Below, piece by piece: positions 7,147 through 14,786 of a DNA stretch of 14,795 bases (positions within the stretch are counted from its first letter, which is position 1; each line of letters opens with the position of its first letter). The translations under genes were made by a program, and so were the position numbers. The stretch is from Bacteroidales bacterium (GTDB lineage Bacteria > Bacteroidota > Bacteroidia > Bacteroidales > P3): the NCBI GenBank assembly GCA_900769785.1, contig CAAGHV010000111.1, positions 1-14,795 on the forward strand, written 5' to 3'. The notes beneath the pieces were generated by a model. The model worked only from the letters and a program-made list of their open reading frames with translations. It did no database searches and was not told the origin of the DNA.

Positions 7147-7953
7147 TTATTCCTTGGTTTTTTCTTCTATTATTTTGGTAAGGAGGTTATATATTTCGAG
7201 AAACTTAGGATTGTCGGCCAATAGATATCTGTGCTTATCCAAGGTCTTTACATCGCCACGTTTGGCAGGCCCAGTTTGCAGATTCCATAAGTTACCATAT
7301 TGTATTTTTTTAGCAGTTTCGCTGATAAGGGGATGTATTATTTCGAAAGGCAGGTTGTGTTCCTCCATTATCTGCTGAGCCATAGCATTGATACAATTGC
7401 CAAAATTGTTAGCAAAAACCGAGGCCAGATGCAGATACCTTCGTTGTTCGCCATTAAGGGTATATACTGTTGTTGATACACTTGCGGCCATAGTTTTAAG
7501 GATATCTAGGGTGATACCATTGGAAGCCTCTACACAAAACGGCAAACAACTATAATCCATAGCTATATGCTTAACAAAAGTTTGGGGAATATATATCACA
7601 CCATAATTTTTGGTAATAGGACTCAACACATCCATAGGTACTGTTCCTGAGGTATGGAAACATATCTTATCCTTCAGTTTTAGATCTAATGCTATATCGA
7701 AAAGAGCATCATCCGATATAGCAAATATATAGATATCAGCATCTGTACGTAGTAATGACAAATTATTGGTACACCCAACCCCAAATTGACTGGCAAGTAT
7801 GTGTGCAGAGTCTATGGTTCGTGAATACACTTGCGTTATCACATAACCAGCATCCGCAAAAGCATGGGCAAAATGTGTAGCCACATTCCCTGCTCCTATC
7901 ACAACTATCTGCCTACCTTTGGCTTTATCCACATTACACTTGCTTCTGCTCAT
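7147..7953 (-). CDS. Rossmann-fold/DUF2520 NADP-binding oxidoreductase-like protein
   Basis: The 268-residue protein has an N-terminal Rossmann domain with the dinucleotide loop IGAGNVATHFA (19-29), followed by SRT after the second strand, which suggests NADP(H). Next come the ISDDAL and HTSGTVPMDVL segments typical of the F420/NADP oxidoreductase-like fold. The C-terminal helical DUF2520 domain shows HLASVFANNF (175-184) and TGPAKRGD (227-234), both hallmarks of the family. It resembles ketopantoate-reductase/ProC-like dehydrogenases, but no substrate is established, so the reaction is left open. The ATG at 7953 leaves a 14-residue basic lead before the first strand; a slightly later start is possible, although no ATG lies before the loop. 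It is 107 bases downstream of the DUF2795 gene and may be transcribed separately. Confidence 0.85.
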   Translation of the reverse strand: MSRSKCNVDKAKGRQIVVIGAGNVATHFAHAFADAGYVITQVYSRTIDSAHILASQFGVGCTNNLSLLRTDADIYIFAISDDALFDIALDLKLKDKICFHTSGTVPMDVLSPITKNYGVIYIPQTFVKHIAMDYSCLPFCVEASNGITLDILKTMAASVSTTVYTLNGEQRRYLHLASVFANNFGNCINAMAQQIMEEHNLPFEIIHPLISETAKKIQYGNLWNLQTGPAKRGDVKTLDKHRYLLADNPKFLEIYNLLTKIIEEKTKE

Positions 7954-8060
7954 ACTTCAATAGGTTATACAAACAGACTTGTCGTAAAAGTCCTCTACTA
8001 ACATCCGGCATTTGGGTACTTATGCGACAAGATATTTGCATACATACAAATTACTATCTA

Positions 8061-8282
8061 TTAATATTCATCTTCTTGGAAGAAAAAGTCGTCTTTCGAA
8101 GGATAGTCAGGCCAAATATCTTCTATACATTCATACACCTCTCCTTCATCTTCTATTTCTTGAAGGTTTTCGACAACTTCCATTGGTGCACCTGTGCGTT
8201 GTGCATAGTCAATAAGTTCTTCCTTTGTTGCAGGCCATGGTGCATCTTCTAGTTTTGTTGCAAGTTCTAGTGTCCAATACAT
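8061..8282 (-). CDS. DUF2795-family small acidic protein
   Basis: The 73-residue protein is small and strongly acidic (tail DYPSKDDFFFQEDEY). It has the conserved core PWPATKEELIDYAQRTGAP, followed by EVVENLQEIEDEGEVYE, which matches the DUF2795 family; short versions of this size are widespread and well conserved in Bacteroidetes. Its function is unknown. A purine-rich GGAAAGGAAAGAAG precedes the ATG at 8282, which is unusually SD-like for this window. It follows the adenosyltransferase gene with a 69-base gap holding a small hairpin, so it is probably the last gene of the mrp operon, with some separate control possible. Confidence 0.85.
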   Translation of the reverse strand: MYWTLELATKLEDAPWPATKEELIDYAQRTGAPMEVVENLQEIEDEGEVYECIEDIWPDYPSKDDFFFQEDEY

Positions 8283-8305
8283 CTTCTTTCCTTTCCTATA
8301 TTAAG

Positions 8306-8322
8306 GCACATATTTTATGTGC
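8306..8322. repeat. 7-bp inverted repeat upstream of the DUF2795 gene
   Basis: GCACATA (8306-8312) and TATGTGC (8316-8322) are exact reverse complements with a 3-base loop, 23 bases before the DUF2795 start and inside the gap to the adenosyltransferase. No T-run follows on the minus strand, so a terminator is unlikely. A protein-binding site or a translation or processing hairpin are the alternatives. Confidence 0.5.
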
Positions 8323-8351
8323 TGTATCAATATTTATTTATTGCTGTTCAA

Positions 8352-8903
8352 TTATTCACCGCTATGCCAATATTGTTCTTCCTTAACCTCTATCTTCAAT
8401 ATCATTCTAGATAGTAAAAAAAGGTAGTCCGACAAGCGGTTGAGATATATACAAATTTCGGCCGAAATAGTTTGCTCTGCTGCCAATTTGACACACAAAC
8501 GTTCACTTCGCCTACATATACAACGAGCCACATGGCAATGTGCCGATGCCATACTTCCACCCGGCAACACAAAAGATTGCAACTTTGGCAATGCAGTTTC
8601 CATAGCATCTATTACTGCTTCCATATCTGTAATAGCTGTTATAGGAAGTTGTGGCAATTTAGCATATAACACCTCATCTTCGGTAGCTAATAGCGTTTGT
8701 ACTACAAATAGTTCGCGTTGTATTTTCTTTATCTGCTCGTAGTATAGAGTGCTTATAGGCATAATACACTCAGCCACTACAGCTAGATAAGAGTTCAATT
8801 CATCTACAGTTCCGTAGGTTTCTATTCGTATGTCGTATTTTGGCACACGCGTACCACCTACTAATGATGTACAACCCTTATCGCCCGTTTTTGTATATAT
8901 CAT
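8352..8903 (-). CDS. PduO-type cob(I)alamin adenosyltransferase
   Basis: The 183-residue enzyme transfers the adenosyl group of ATP to cob(I)alamin, making coenzyme B12. All family motifs are visible: TKTGDKGCTSL (4-14, ATP binding), RVPKYDIRIETYGTVDELNS (19-38), LPGGS (113-117), HVARCICRRSER (124-135) and YLNRLSDYLFLLSR (153-166). Length is that of a complete monomer of the trimeric enzyme, with no extra domain. Its presence implies B12-dependent enzymes such as methylmalonyl-CoA mutase elsewhere in the genome. It starts 9 bases after nfu and so belongs to the mrp-nfu operon. The symbol is left blank because pduO, cobO and mmaB are all used for this family. Confidence 0.95.
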   Translation of the reverse strand: MIYTKTGDKGCTSLVGGTRVPKYDIRIETYGTVDELNSYLAVVAECIMPISTLYYEQIKKIQRELFVVQTLLATEDEVLYAKLPQLPITAITDMEAVIDAMETALPKLQSFVLPGGSMASAHCHVARCICRRSERLCVKLAAEQTISAEICIYLNRLSDYLFLLSRMILKIEVKEEQYWHSGE

Positions 8904-8912
8904 ATTATGTTG

Positions 8913-9164
8913 TTATTCCATTACACGTTCAACAGCAGTTACTTGTGGTATAGCTTCGCGCAATGCAGTTTCGATACCTTGTTTCAAAGTCATAAGTGCA
9001 TGGGGGCACGAACCACAGTGACCTTTAAGTTTTACATATACCACACCTTCGTCGGTCATTTCCACAAATTCTACATCACCACCATCGGCTTGCAAATAAG
9101 GACGTAGTTGGTCAATACCATTTTTTACTTGTTCTACTACGTTGATTTTTTCTTCTAATGTCAT
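8913..9164 (-). CDS. nfu: NifU C-terminal-domain (Nfu-type) Fe-S scaffold protein
   Basis: The 83-residue protein is a stand-alone NifU C-terminal domain. It contains LRPYLQADGGDVEFVEM (20-36), LKGHCGSCPHALMTLK (46-61) with the cluster-binding C50xxC53, and the GIE...AIPQV ending. Two monomers normally bridge one Fe4S4 cluster through these cysteines and hand it to target proteins in the cytosol. The gene lies 14 bases after mrp and 9 bases before the adenosyltransferase. Because the Mrp here lacks its own usual CxxC, close pairing with Nfu may be functionally meaningful (inference). Confidence 0.93.
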   Translation of the reverse strand: MTLEEKINVVEQVKNGIDQLRPYLQADGGDVEFVEMTDEGVVYVKLKGHCGSCPHALMTLKQGIETALREAIPQVTAVERVME

Positions 9165-9178
9165 AATATATTGTTGTT

Positions 9179-10246
9179 TTATTTTTTAGCATTTATAATT
9201 GATAATTCTTTAGCTACATTCTGTGCCAATTCCATGAACGCCTTGCCTTCAGGCGATTGACTGTCCAAAGCTGTAGGAGTACCCTTATCGCCATTTTCAG
9301 CTATAGATTGCACCAATGGAATCTCGCCAAGTAATGGTATATTCATCTCTTCGGCCAAAGCTCGGCAACCTTGTTTGCCAAAGATATAATATTTGTTATT
9401 GGGTAGCTCGGCAGGTGTAAAGTACGCCATATTTTCCACAAAGCCCAACACAGGAATCTCTATGTCGTTGTTTAGGAACATTTCCACACCTCTTACCACA
9501 TCGGCAAGGGCTACCTGCTGAGGTGTACTTACTATTACAGCACCTGACACGGGCAATACTTGTGCAATAGTAAGTTGTATATCGCCTGTTCCGGGAGGCA
9601 TATCCACAACAAGATAATCTACCTCTCCCCAATAAGTATCGGTAAGCATTTGCTTCACAGCATTAGATGCCATAGGTCCACGCCATACTAGGGCTTTGTT
9701 GGGATCCACCATAAATCCTATCGACATCAATTTTATACCGTATTTCTCTATTGGTAGCATATACATTTTACCATTGTGTTCTTCACCCATTATATCTTCG
9801 CGTTTTAAATCGAACATAATAGGTATAGAAGGACCATAACAATCGGCATCAACAAGTCCAACCTTAGCGCCTGTATTAGCCAATGCTATTGCAAGGTTTA
9901 CAGCTACAGTACTTTTGCCCACACCACCTTTTCCCGAAGCCACAACTATTATGTTCTTTACACCGGGAAACATATCATTTTTATTTATAGCCGGTAATAC
10001 TTTTGCCTTGAAGTTTACAGTTACCTCAACGGCAGGATCTATATAAGTATGTATAGCTTCTATACAGTCGTCTTTCATTTTTTGCTTCATCGGACACGCC
10101 GGTGTAGTAAGTACCAAATCAAAAGCCACCAAATTTTCGCCGGCAACTATATTTTGTATCATTCCCAATTGTGTCAAACTTTGTTTTAGATCGGGATCAT
10201 CAACGTGCGACAATGCTATTTCAACTTGAGTATTAGTAATTTTCAT
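9179..10246 (-). CDS. mrp: Mrp/ApbC-type Fe-S cluster carrier ATPase
   Basis: The 355-residue protein has an N-terminal DUF59/MIP18 domain (about 1-85, with TTPACPMKQKMK and C51). A ParA-like P-loop ATPase follows: GKGGVGKST (105-113), DADCYGPS, GPMASNAVKQ and VVDMPPGTGD (213-222). Members bind and deliver Fe-S clusters, dependent on ATP. The C-terminal CxxC that binds the cluster in Mrp/Nbp35 proteins is not present: the expected ENM..F.CP.C place reads ENMAYFTPAELPNNK (271-285). From memory this variant is usual in Bacteroidetes homologues. C294 (KQGC) is the nearest remaining cysteine. The ATG at 10246 is preceded by a strong promoter with a leader of about 20 bases. It is the first gene of the mrp-nfu-adenosyltransferase-DUF2795 operon. 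Confidence 0.95.
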   Translation of the reverse strand: MKITNTQVEIALSHVDDPDLKQSLTQLGMIQNIVAGENLVAFDLVLTTPACPMKQKMKDDCIEAIHTYIDPAVEVTVNFKAKVLPAINKNDMFPGVKNIIVVASGKGGVGKSTVAVNLAIALANTGAKVGLVDADCYGPSIPIMFDLKREDIMGEEHNGKMYMLPIEKYGIKLMSIGFMVDPNKALVWRGPMASNAVKQMLTDTYWGEVDYLVVDMPPGTGDIQLTIAQVLPVSGAVIVSTPQQVALADVVRGVEMFLNNDIEIPVLGFVENMAYFTPAELPNNKYYIFGKQGCRALAEEMNIPLLGEIPLVQSIAENGDKGTPTALDSQSPEGKAFMELAQNVAKELSIINAKK

Positions 10247-10272
10247 TATCTTTTACCTTTTATAAGCGTTTG

Positions 10273-10303
10273 CAAAAATACACAAAATATACATCTATCC
10301 AAA
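10273..10303 (-). promoter_or_regulatory. Consensus Bacteroidetes promoter of the mrp operon
   Basis: On the minus strand TTTG (10303-10300) is followed after exactly 19 bases by TATTTTTG (10280-10273). This is a full match to the TTTG-N19-TAnnTTTG sigma-ABfr-type promoter known from Bacteroides. The start codon lies 26 bases beyond the box, implying a leader of around 20 bases. It separates this operon from the upstream manA gene. Confidence 0.75.
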
Positions 10304-10369
10304 AAAAATGTCAGTTTTCTTTGTTCCTAATGTATCATTTATTATTCAATAAATTGTTTATCACCACTT

Positions 10370-11431
10370 TTATTCCGCCACATTTTGGTCAAACGAAACA
10401 AATATGTCATTATCATGTATCTTCGATTCGAACTGCATATCGGCAGGTGTATCAATGTATATCTCCATTACTTTGCAGTCCTTTTCGGGAAATATTTCCA
10501 CCTTGTCGGCAATAGCAGGGATAAGTACACACTCACCGGCCCTCATCGGCACTATAGTATCGAGACTGCGAATAGCACAAATACCCTCTACGCAGAAATA
10601 TACTACAAACGAATCCAAACTGGTGAAGTCTTTCTTCAACGGCTGATCGAATGCTATCATATTGGTAGTAAAATACGGGCATTCAGCAAGCTTCAGTGTG
10701 GTGTTTTTCTTGTATTCATAATGTGTTTTTGCGTTGACAGTAGCGTCAAAGTCTATTGCTGCCAATGCCTCCTGTGTATGCAATTCACGAGGATTACCTT
10801 GGTTATCGGTACGGTTGTAGTCAAATATCCGATAGGTAGTATCCGATGTTTGTTGTATTTCGGCTATAAGCAATCCCTTACCCAAAGCATGTACACGGCC
10901 TGCCGGGATAAAGAACACATCACCCTTTTGAGCTTTCTCTATATTCATACAATTAAGTATCTTGTCGGCATCAATGACTTTTTGGTAATATTCGGGTGTT
11001 ATATCTTTGGCAAAGCCATCAATTAGCTCGGCACCTTCATCGGCATCCATCACATACCACATTTCGGTTTTGCCATTACCAAGACCACGTTCTTGTGCCA
11101 ATGTATCGTCGGGATGTACCTGCACCGACAGTTTATCGTTGGCATCTATCACCTTGATAAGTATTGGGAATTCGTTACCAAAACGTTCGTAGTTGCGTTC
11201 ACCCACAAGGTCGCCCATATATATTTCCAACACTTCGTTGAGGTTGTTTTCGGCCAAAAATCCGTTTTCAATTTCAGTTTCGTTGCCTTCCACTCCGGAT
11301 AGCGACCATAGCTCTCCACAGTTAGGCAATGCACCATAGTCGAAACCAAGACGTGTTTTTATTTTGTTTCCTCCCCATATCTTATCCTTGAATATGGGTT
11401 TCAGTTTCATCGGATATAATAGTGATTCCAT
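10370..11431 (-). CDS. manA: Type I mannose-6-phosphate isomerase
   Basis: The 353-residue cupin enzyme interconverts fructose-6-phosphate and mannose-6-phosphate and depends on zinc. Visible residues are KPIFKDKIWGG near the N terminus, the metal motif LSVQVHPDD with Q104 and H106, GKTEMWYV with E123, PAGRVHALGKG with H181, and the active-site stretch TTYRIFDYNR (198-207). Length is that of the short bacterial type I enzymes. The ATG at 11431 is used; a second ATG seven codons later is possible. It lies 14 bases after the sirtuin gene, at the end of a unit with a Wzz-like and an O-antigen-ligase-like protein. A supply of mannose or GDP-sugars for surface polysaccharide is a reasonable role (inference). 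Confidence 0.94.
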   Translation of the reverse strand: MESLLYPMKLKPIFKDKIWGGNKIKTRLGFDYGALPNCGELWSLSGVEGNETEIENGFLAENNLNEVLEIYMGDLVGERNYERFGNEFPILIKVIDANDKLSVQVHPDDTLAQERGLGNGKTEMWYVMDADEGAELIDGFAKDITPEYYQKVIDADKILNCMNIEKAQKGDVFFIPAGRVHALGKGLLIAEIQQTSDTTYRIFDYNRTDNQGNPRELHTQEALAAIDFDATVNAKTHYEYKKNTTLKLAECPYFTTNMIAFDQPLKKDFTSLDSFVVYFCVEGICAIRSLDTIVPMRAGECVLIPAIADKVEIFPEKDCKVMEIYIDTPADMQFESKIHDNDIFVSFDQNVAE

Positions 11432-11445
11432 ATTATGTGTTTTAT

Positions 11446-12138
11446 TTAGTTCTTTGTTGCTTCTTCTATCAAATCATCTACAACTTTTTTCACACCGGTA
11501 CCTGCCTTTTCGGCAATGATAGTTACCTTTCTTTGTACCGATACCTCATTTGGGTCAACCAAATAGCACTTTGCCTTTGGTGGTACATAGTGTATAAGTC
11601 CTGCAGCAGGATATACATTTAGTGAGGTGCCCACTACCACAAAATAGTCGGCTTGTTCACACATGTCTATGGCCGGCTCTATCATAGGCACAGCCTCGCC
11701 AAACCATACTATATAGGGTCTCAACCGGCCACCGTCGGGTGCCAGAGTACCATGTTTCAACTCCCAACCTTCTATATCTACCACATAGTTATGATTACGT
11801 TCGCTACAAGCCTTTGTAAGCTCGCCATGCAGATGCAACACATTTTTGCTTCCGGCACGTTCATGCAGGTTATCTACGTTTTGGGTTATTATACTCACAT
11901 CGTAATATTGTTCCAAGCGTACCAACTCACAGTGTCCTGCATTTGGTTGGGCATCAAGCATAGTTTTGCGCCGTTGATTATAAAATTCCTGAACCAACTC
12001 TGCATTACGGTTCCACCCGTCTATAGATGCCACATCTTCCACTCGGTGCTGCTCCCACAATCCTCCCGAATCGCGAAAGGTGCTTATACCACTTTCGGCA
12101 CTTATACCGGCTCCTGTAAGTATCACTACCTTTTTCAT
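11446..12138 (-). CDS. cobB: NAD-dependent protein deacylase (sirtuin)
   Basis: The 230-residue sirtuin removes acyl groups from lysine using NAD. Signature motifs are GAGISAESGISTFRDSGGLW (9-28), TQNVDNLHERAG (85-96), the catalytic histidine in HLHGEL (H104), IVWFGE (143-148), GTSLNVYPA (170-178) and a late DPNE. FYNQRR supplies Y53 and R56 in the arrangement of class III/SIRT5 enzymes, which favours succinyl/malonyl removal. The zinc module is degenerate: between H104 and IVWFGE there is only one cysteine (C111) where four are standard. The frame opens with TTG at 12144, but the ATG at 12138 (MKKVVILTGAG) is the natural start. It lies 34 bases after the ligase-like gene and 14 before manA. 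Confidence 0.93.
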   Translation of the reverse strand: MKKVVILTGAGISAESGISTFRDSGGLWEQHRVEDVASIDGWNRNAELVQEFYNQRRKTMLDAQPNAGHCELVRLEQYYDVSIITQNVDNLHERAGSKNVLHLHGELTKACSERNHNYVVDIEGWELKHGTLAPDGGRLRPYIVWFGEAVPMIEPAIDMCEQADYFVVVGTSLNVYPAAGLIHYVPPKAKCYLVDPNEVSVQRKVTIIAEKAGTGVKKVVDDLIEEATKN

Positions 12139-12172
12139 AATCAATATCTAATATATATTATTTTTATCTTAC

Positions 12173-13621
12173 CTAATCTTTCTTGGGAAAATATAAATCT
12201 AATGCCACTATCACAGCTGTAAATCCCCAAAAGGGAACCGACAGTTTATCAGTATCGAGGAAGTTGTTGAAAATACCATGTACATAGTAGGTAAACAAAC
12301 CTAGCGTAAAAGCCATAGCAAGGTTGGAAATGTCTTTATCCTTTGCAGTTCGATACACTTTAATACCTGTAGCAAAAGTCATTCCAAATACTAATACCAC
12401 AAACAATGTGCCCGGCGCACCTTGATCGGCAAGCGGACCTATATATTCGCTATGAGCGTTGCCACGGTTGCCCGAATTGGTACTTATTGTAGATAGCTGG
12501 TACGAACGCTGATACTTACCATAGATAAACTGATACGTTCCCGGTCCCCAACCCACAACAGGACGTTCCTCGAACATACGCAAGGCCGAAGCCCAACGAT
12601 TGAGGCGCTCAACATTAGAGGCATCTGTCGAGATATTGGATATAGAACGGACTTGGTCTGCAATATTGTAAGATGAATCTTGATTATTTTTACCCAACTT
12701 ATAAAGTACATCAGCCTGATAACTGAAAAACAAAGCTACCCCTACAGCTGCTATCAACAGCATCCATTTTATCTTCATCCCAAACTTTATGGCGTAATAT
12801 ACCGCCACCGCTCCAACCACACTTATCCATGCCGCACGAGAATACGAAAATCCCAATCCTACGACCAACACCACAAAGGCTACGACACACAAAAACTTAA
12901 GCAATGGGTTGGTATTCCTCTCGTAAGCAAAATAAAAAGCCACCGGAACAAAGAGTGCGATGGTAACACCATAAGCAGTATGGTCGTTATAAAACGGCTG
13001 CATAACACGGTGTAGTGTTTGAAGGTCCGAAAAATTGCTTACAGTTTTGATGGTGGAAATAAGTATTACCACTATCAGAGACACAGCATAGCACCAAAAA
13101 AACTGTCGAATACGCTTGGTAGAACTGAATATCTGAGTGGCTGCAAAGAAGAATGGGAGCATAAACCACAATCGGGCAGCCAAATACTTGAACGACACCT
13201 GCGGTATCTCCGACGATATTGATGTTATCAGCATCCATGCCAACATGGCAAAGACACAAATAGTAACGGGGTGTTTAAGTATGCGTGTGTCGTAAGTTTT
13301 AGCTACCAACACTCTGAACACAAAGATGAAACTGAATAGTATCATCATAGGTTCTACCGGCATAGATAGCTCCATTTGTGGCACAAGGGCAAAGTCGATT
13401 GCAAAGGGGGTAAACAATGCCGTGGCCATAAGGCCGGTTTCGAGTTTGAAAACAAACAGCATAAGCAACAATCCCAACAAAGGAATACCTATAAGAAGGT
13501 AGAAGTCCTTGGTGAGCATCACTGCATTGAAAATCATAAACGCAAGAGTTACTGCCACGGCAACAACAGGCGTATTATTGTTTTTCAACCAGGTCTTTAT
13601 CTGTTCTAAAATGCTATTCAT
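12173..13621 (-). CDS. O-antigen ligase/polymerase-like (Wzy_C/WaaL) membrane protein
   Basis: The 482-residue protein has about ten to twelve predicted membrane helices. It carries the O-antigen ligase domain features: GFSYSRAAW (257-265), WASALRMFEERPVVGWGPGT (343-362) and NAHSEYIGPLADQGAPGT (388-405) in the large periplasmic loop, followed by late helices (about 404-421, 434-451, 463-477). Such proteins are inner-membrane glycosyltransferases that either join O-antigen to lipid A-core (WaaL) or polymerise repeat units (Wzy); sequence alone does not separate these. The gene follows the Wzz-like gene by 20 bases, which fits surface polysaccharide assembly. The ATG at 13621 gives a short cytoplasmic lead before the first helix at about 18-34. 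Confidence 0.88.
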   Translation of the reverse strand: MNSILEQIKTWLKNNNTPVVAVAVTLAFMIFNAVMLTKDFYLLIGIPLLGLLLMLFVFKLETGLMATALFTPFAIDFALVPQMELSMPVEPMMILFSFIFVFRVLVAKTYDTRILKHPVTICVFAMLAWMLITSISSEIPQVSFKYLAARLWFMLPFFFAATQIFSSTKRIRQFFWCYAVSLIVVILISTIKTVSNFSDLQTLHRVMQPFYNDHTAYGVTIALFVPVAFYFAYERNTNPLLKFLCVVAFVVLVVGLGFSYSRAAWISVVGAVAVYYAIKFGMKIKWMLLIAAVGVALFFSYQADVLYKLGKNNQDSSYNIADQVRSISNISTDASNVERLNRWASALRMFEERPVVGWGPGTYQFIYGKYQRSYQLSTISTNSGNRGNAHSEYIGPLADQGAPGTLFVVLVFGMTFATGIKVYRTAKDKDISNLAMAFTLGLFTYYVHGIFNNFLDTDKLSVPFWGFTAVIVALDLYFPKKD

Positions 13622-13641
13622 CTCCGATTTTGGTGTAATTC

Positions 13642-14646
13642 TTACTCCCCTTTAGCCGATAGCGACCACGTTTTCCAACGTTCCATTATCAACAACACAA
13701 GGATACACATTACCACCGATGCCAATGTACCCAACAATACGATAATTATACGTTTTGGGTAGGCCTTCTTATCGGCAGGGGTTGCCTCGTCTAACCAGAA
13801 CTTGTATGATATTTCATTTTCCAAATCAGTTTGGCGTTCGGCCAATTGTGTTTGAAGTGTAGCCAACTCTTTACGTTTCGATTCCAAAAGATTGTCGATA
13901 CCTGCATAGCTTCCTTTCATTGTTTTGTGCGAAGCTATCTCGGCACGCAAACGATTGGCCGCAGCTACATTACCACTGCTTACCTGCTTGGCAAGTTCTT
14001 GATACATACGGTTGGTATAGTCCGAATAATTATATAATCCTCCCAAAGAATCTTCCAATGACGATATTTCGGCTTCTAAGCGAGAGCAAACGCCTGCCAT
14101 CACTTCACAAGCATCGGTAGCACGTGCCTTGTGGATTCGGCTACATAGTGTATCGTAGTTGGCAGCAATAAAGTTGGCCATATCGGCAGCATATTGTGGA
14201 TCAACATCCAACACTGAGACTTCCACTCCCAAATATTCGGTACGGCGCACCGATACATTACCACGATAATTCTCTGCCAATTGGAAATATTTATCTTTGG
14301 CATTGGGATTTATACCATAATGTTCCATAAGGTTGAAACGTTTACAAACATCGTCCATCATCGATTGCGACGAGAGTATCTGTATGGCATACTCACAGTC
14401 GCGTTCGATACCATAGTCCATAAAATCCAAACTGTAGCGGTCAACAAGTATAGCCTTTGATATTCTGTTTGAACTTGTTGGGAAAAGCACCACCGACGAC
14501 TTGTAGCGGGGAGTTACCAACAACGAGGCTACAAGCGACACTACAAAAGCTATAGCCAAAACCAATAATAATACTTTACGCCATCTGTAAAAGAATTTCA
14601 GCGATGTTGCTAACGAAAAATCGTTGCCAAAAGAAGGTTGTTTCAT
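13642..14646 (-). CDS. Wzz-family chain-length determinant protein
   Basis: The 334-residue protein has the polysaccharide co-polymerase layout. A cytoplasmic lead with KFFYRWRK is followed by a first membrane helix (24-44). Then comes the periplasmic start TPRYKSSVVLFP, a long helical coiled-coil middle (about 170-280, with LEAEISSLEDSL and KRKELATLQTQLAERQTDLE), and a second helix (300-320) preceded by the proline-containing ATPADKKAYPKR. No kinase domain is attached, so it is a Wzz-type regulator and not a full Wzc. It should set chain length together with a Wzy polymerase. It is the first gene of the unit running to manA. Its 5' leader of 149 bases to the window edge holds a promoter-like box and a palindrome. 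Confidence 0.88.
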   Translation of the reverse strand: MKQPSFGNDFSLATSLKFFYRWRKVLLLVLAIAFVVSLVASLLVTPRYKSSVVLFPTSSNRISKAILVDRYSLDFMDYGIERDCEYAIQILSSQSMMDDVCKRFNLMEHYGINPNAKDKYFQLAENYRGNVSVRRTEYLGVEVSVLDVDPQYAADMANFIAANYDTLCSRIHKARATDACEVMAGVCSRLEAEISSLEDSLGGLYNYSDYTNRMYQELAKQVSSGNVAAANRLRAEIASHKTMKGSYAGIDNLLESKRKELATLQTQLAERQTDLENEISYKFWLDEATPADKKAYPKRIIIVLLGTLASVVMCILVLLIMERWKTWSLSAKGE

Positions 14647-14747
14647 ATTAGTTACCTATTGTATAATAATTTAATTCAAGTGAAACGCAGAAATAATATT
14701 TGTAGTATAAATTGTTATATGAAAATTTATCTGTAAAATAAATGTCT

Positions 14748-14762
14748 CTATCTTAAAGATAG
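14748..14762. repeat. 15-bp hyphenated palindrome in the wzz leader
   Basis: CTATCTT (14748-14754) and AAGATAG (14756-14762) are exact reverse complements around a single A. It lies about 100 bases before the wzz start and just downstream of the promoter-like box at 14779-14786. Symmetry without a hairpin loop suggests a dimeric protein-binding site rather than RNA structure. Confidence 0.4.
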
Positions 14763-14778
14763 TAAGAAATATATACTT

Positions 14779-14786
14779 CAAATATA
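14779..14786 (-). promoter_or_regulatory. Candidate -7 box (TATATTTG) upstream of wzz
   Basis: The minus strand carries TATATTTG, a match to the Bacteroidetes -7 consensus TAnnTTTG, about 130 bases before the wzz start. The matching -33 position would fall beyond the right edge, so it cannot be checked. No closer box of this quality is seen in the leader. Confidence 0.4.

Noticed and set aside
7954..8060. Promoter for the DUF2520 gene (TCTGTTTG near 7965)
   Set aside because: It mismatches TAnnTTTG at the second base and has no -33 partner, so I could not support it.
12139..12144. TTG start two codons before the sirtuin ATG
   Set aside because: The ATG at 12138 starts exactly at the usual MKKVVILTGAG N terminus of the family.
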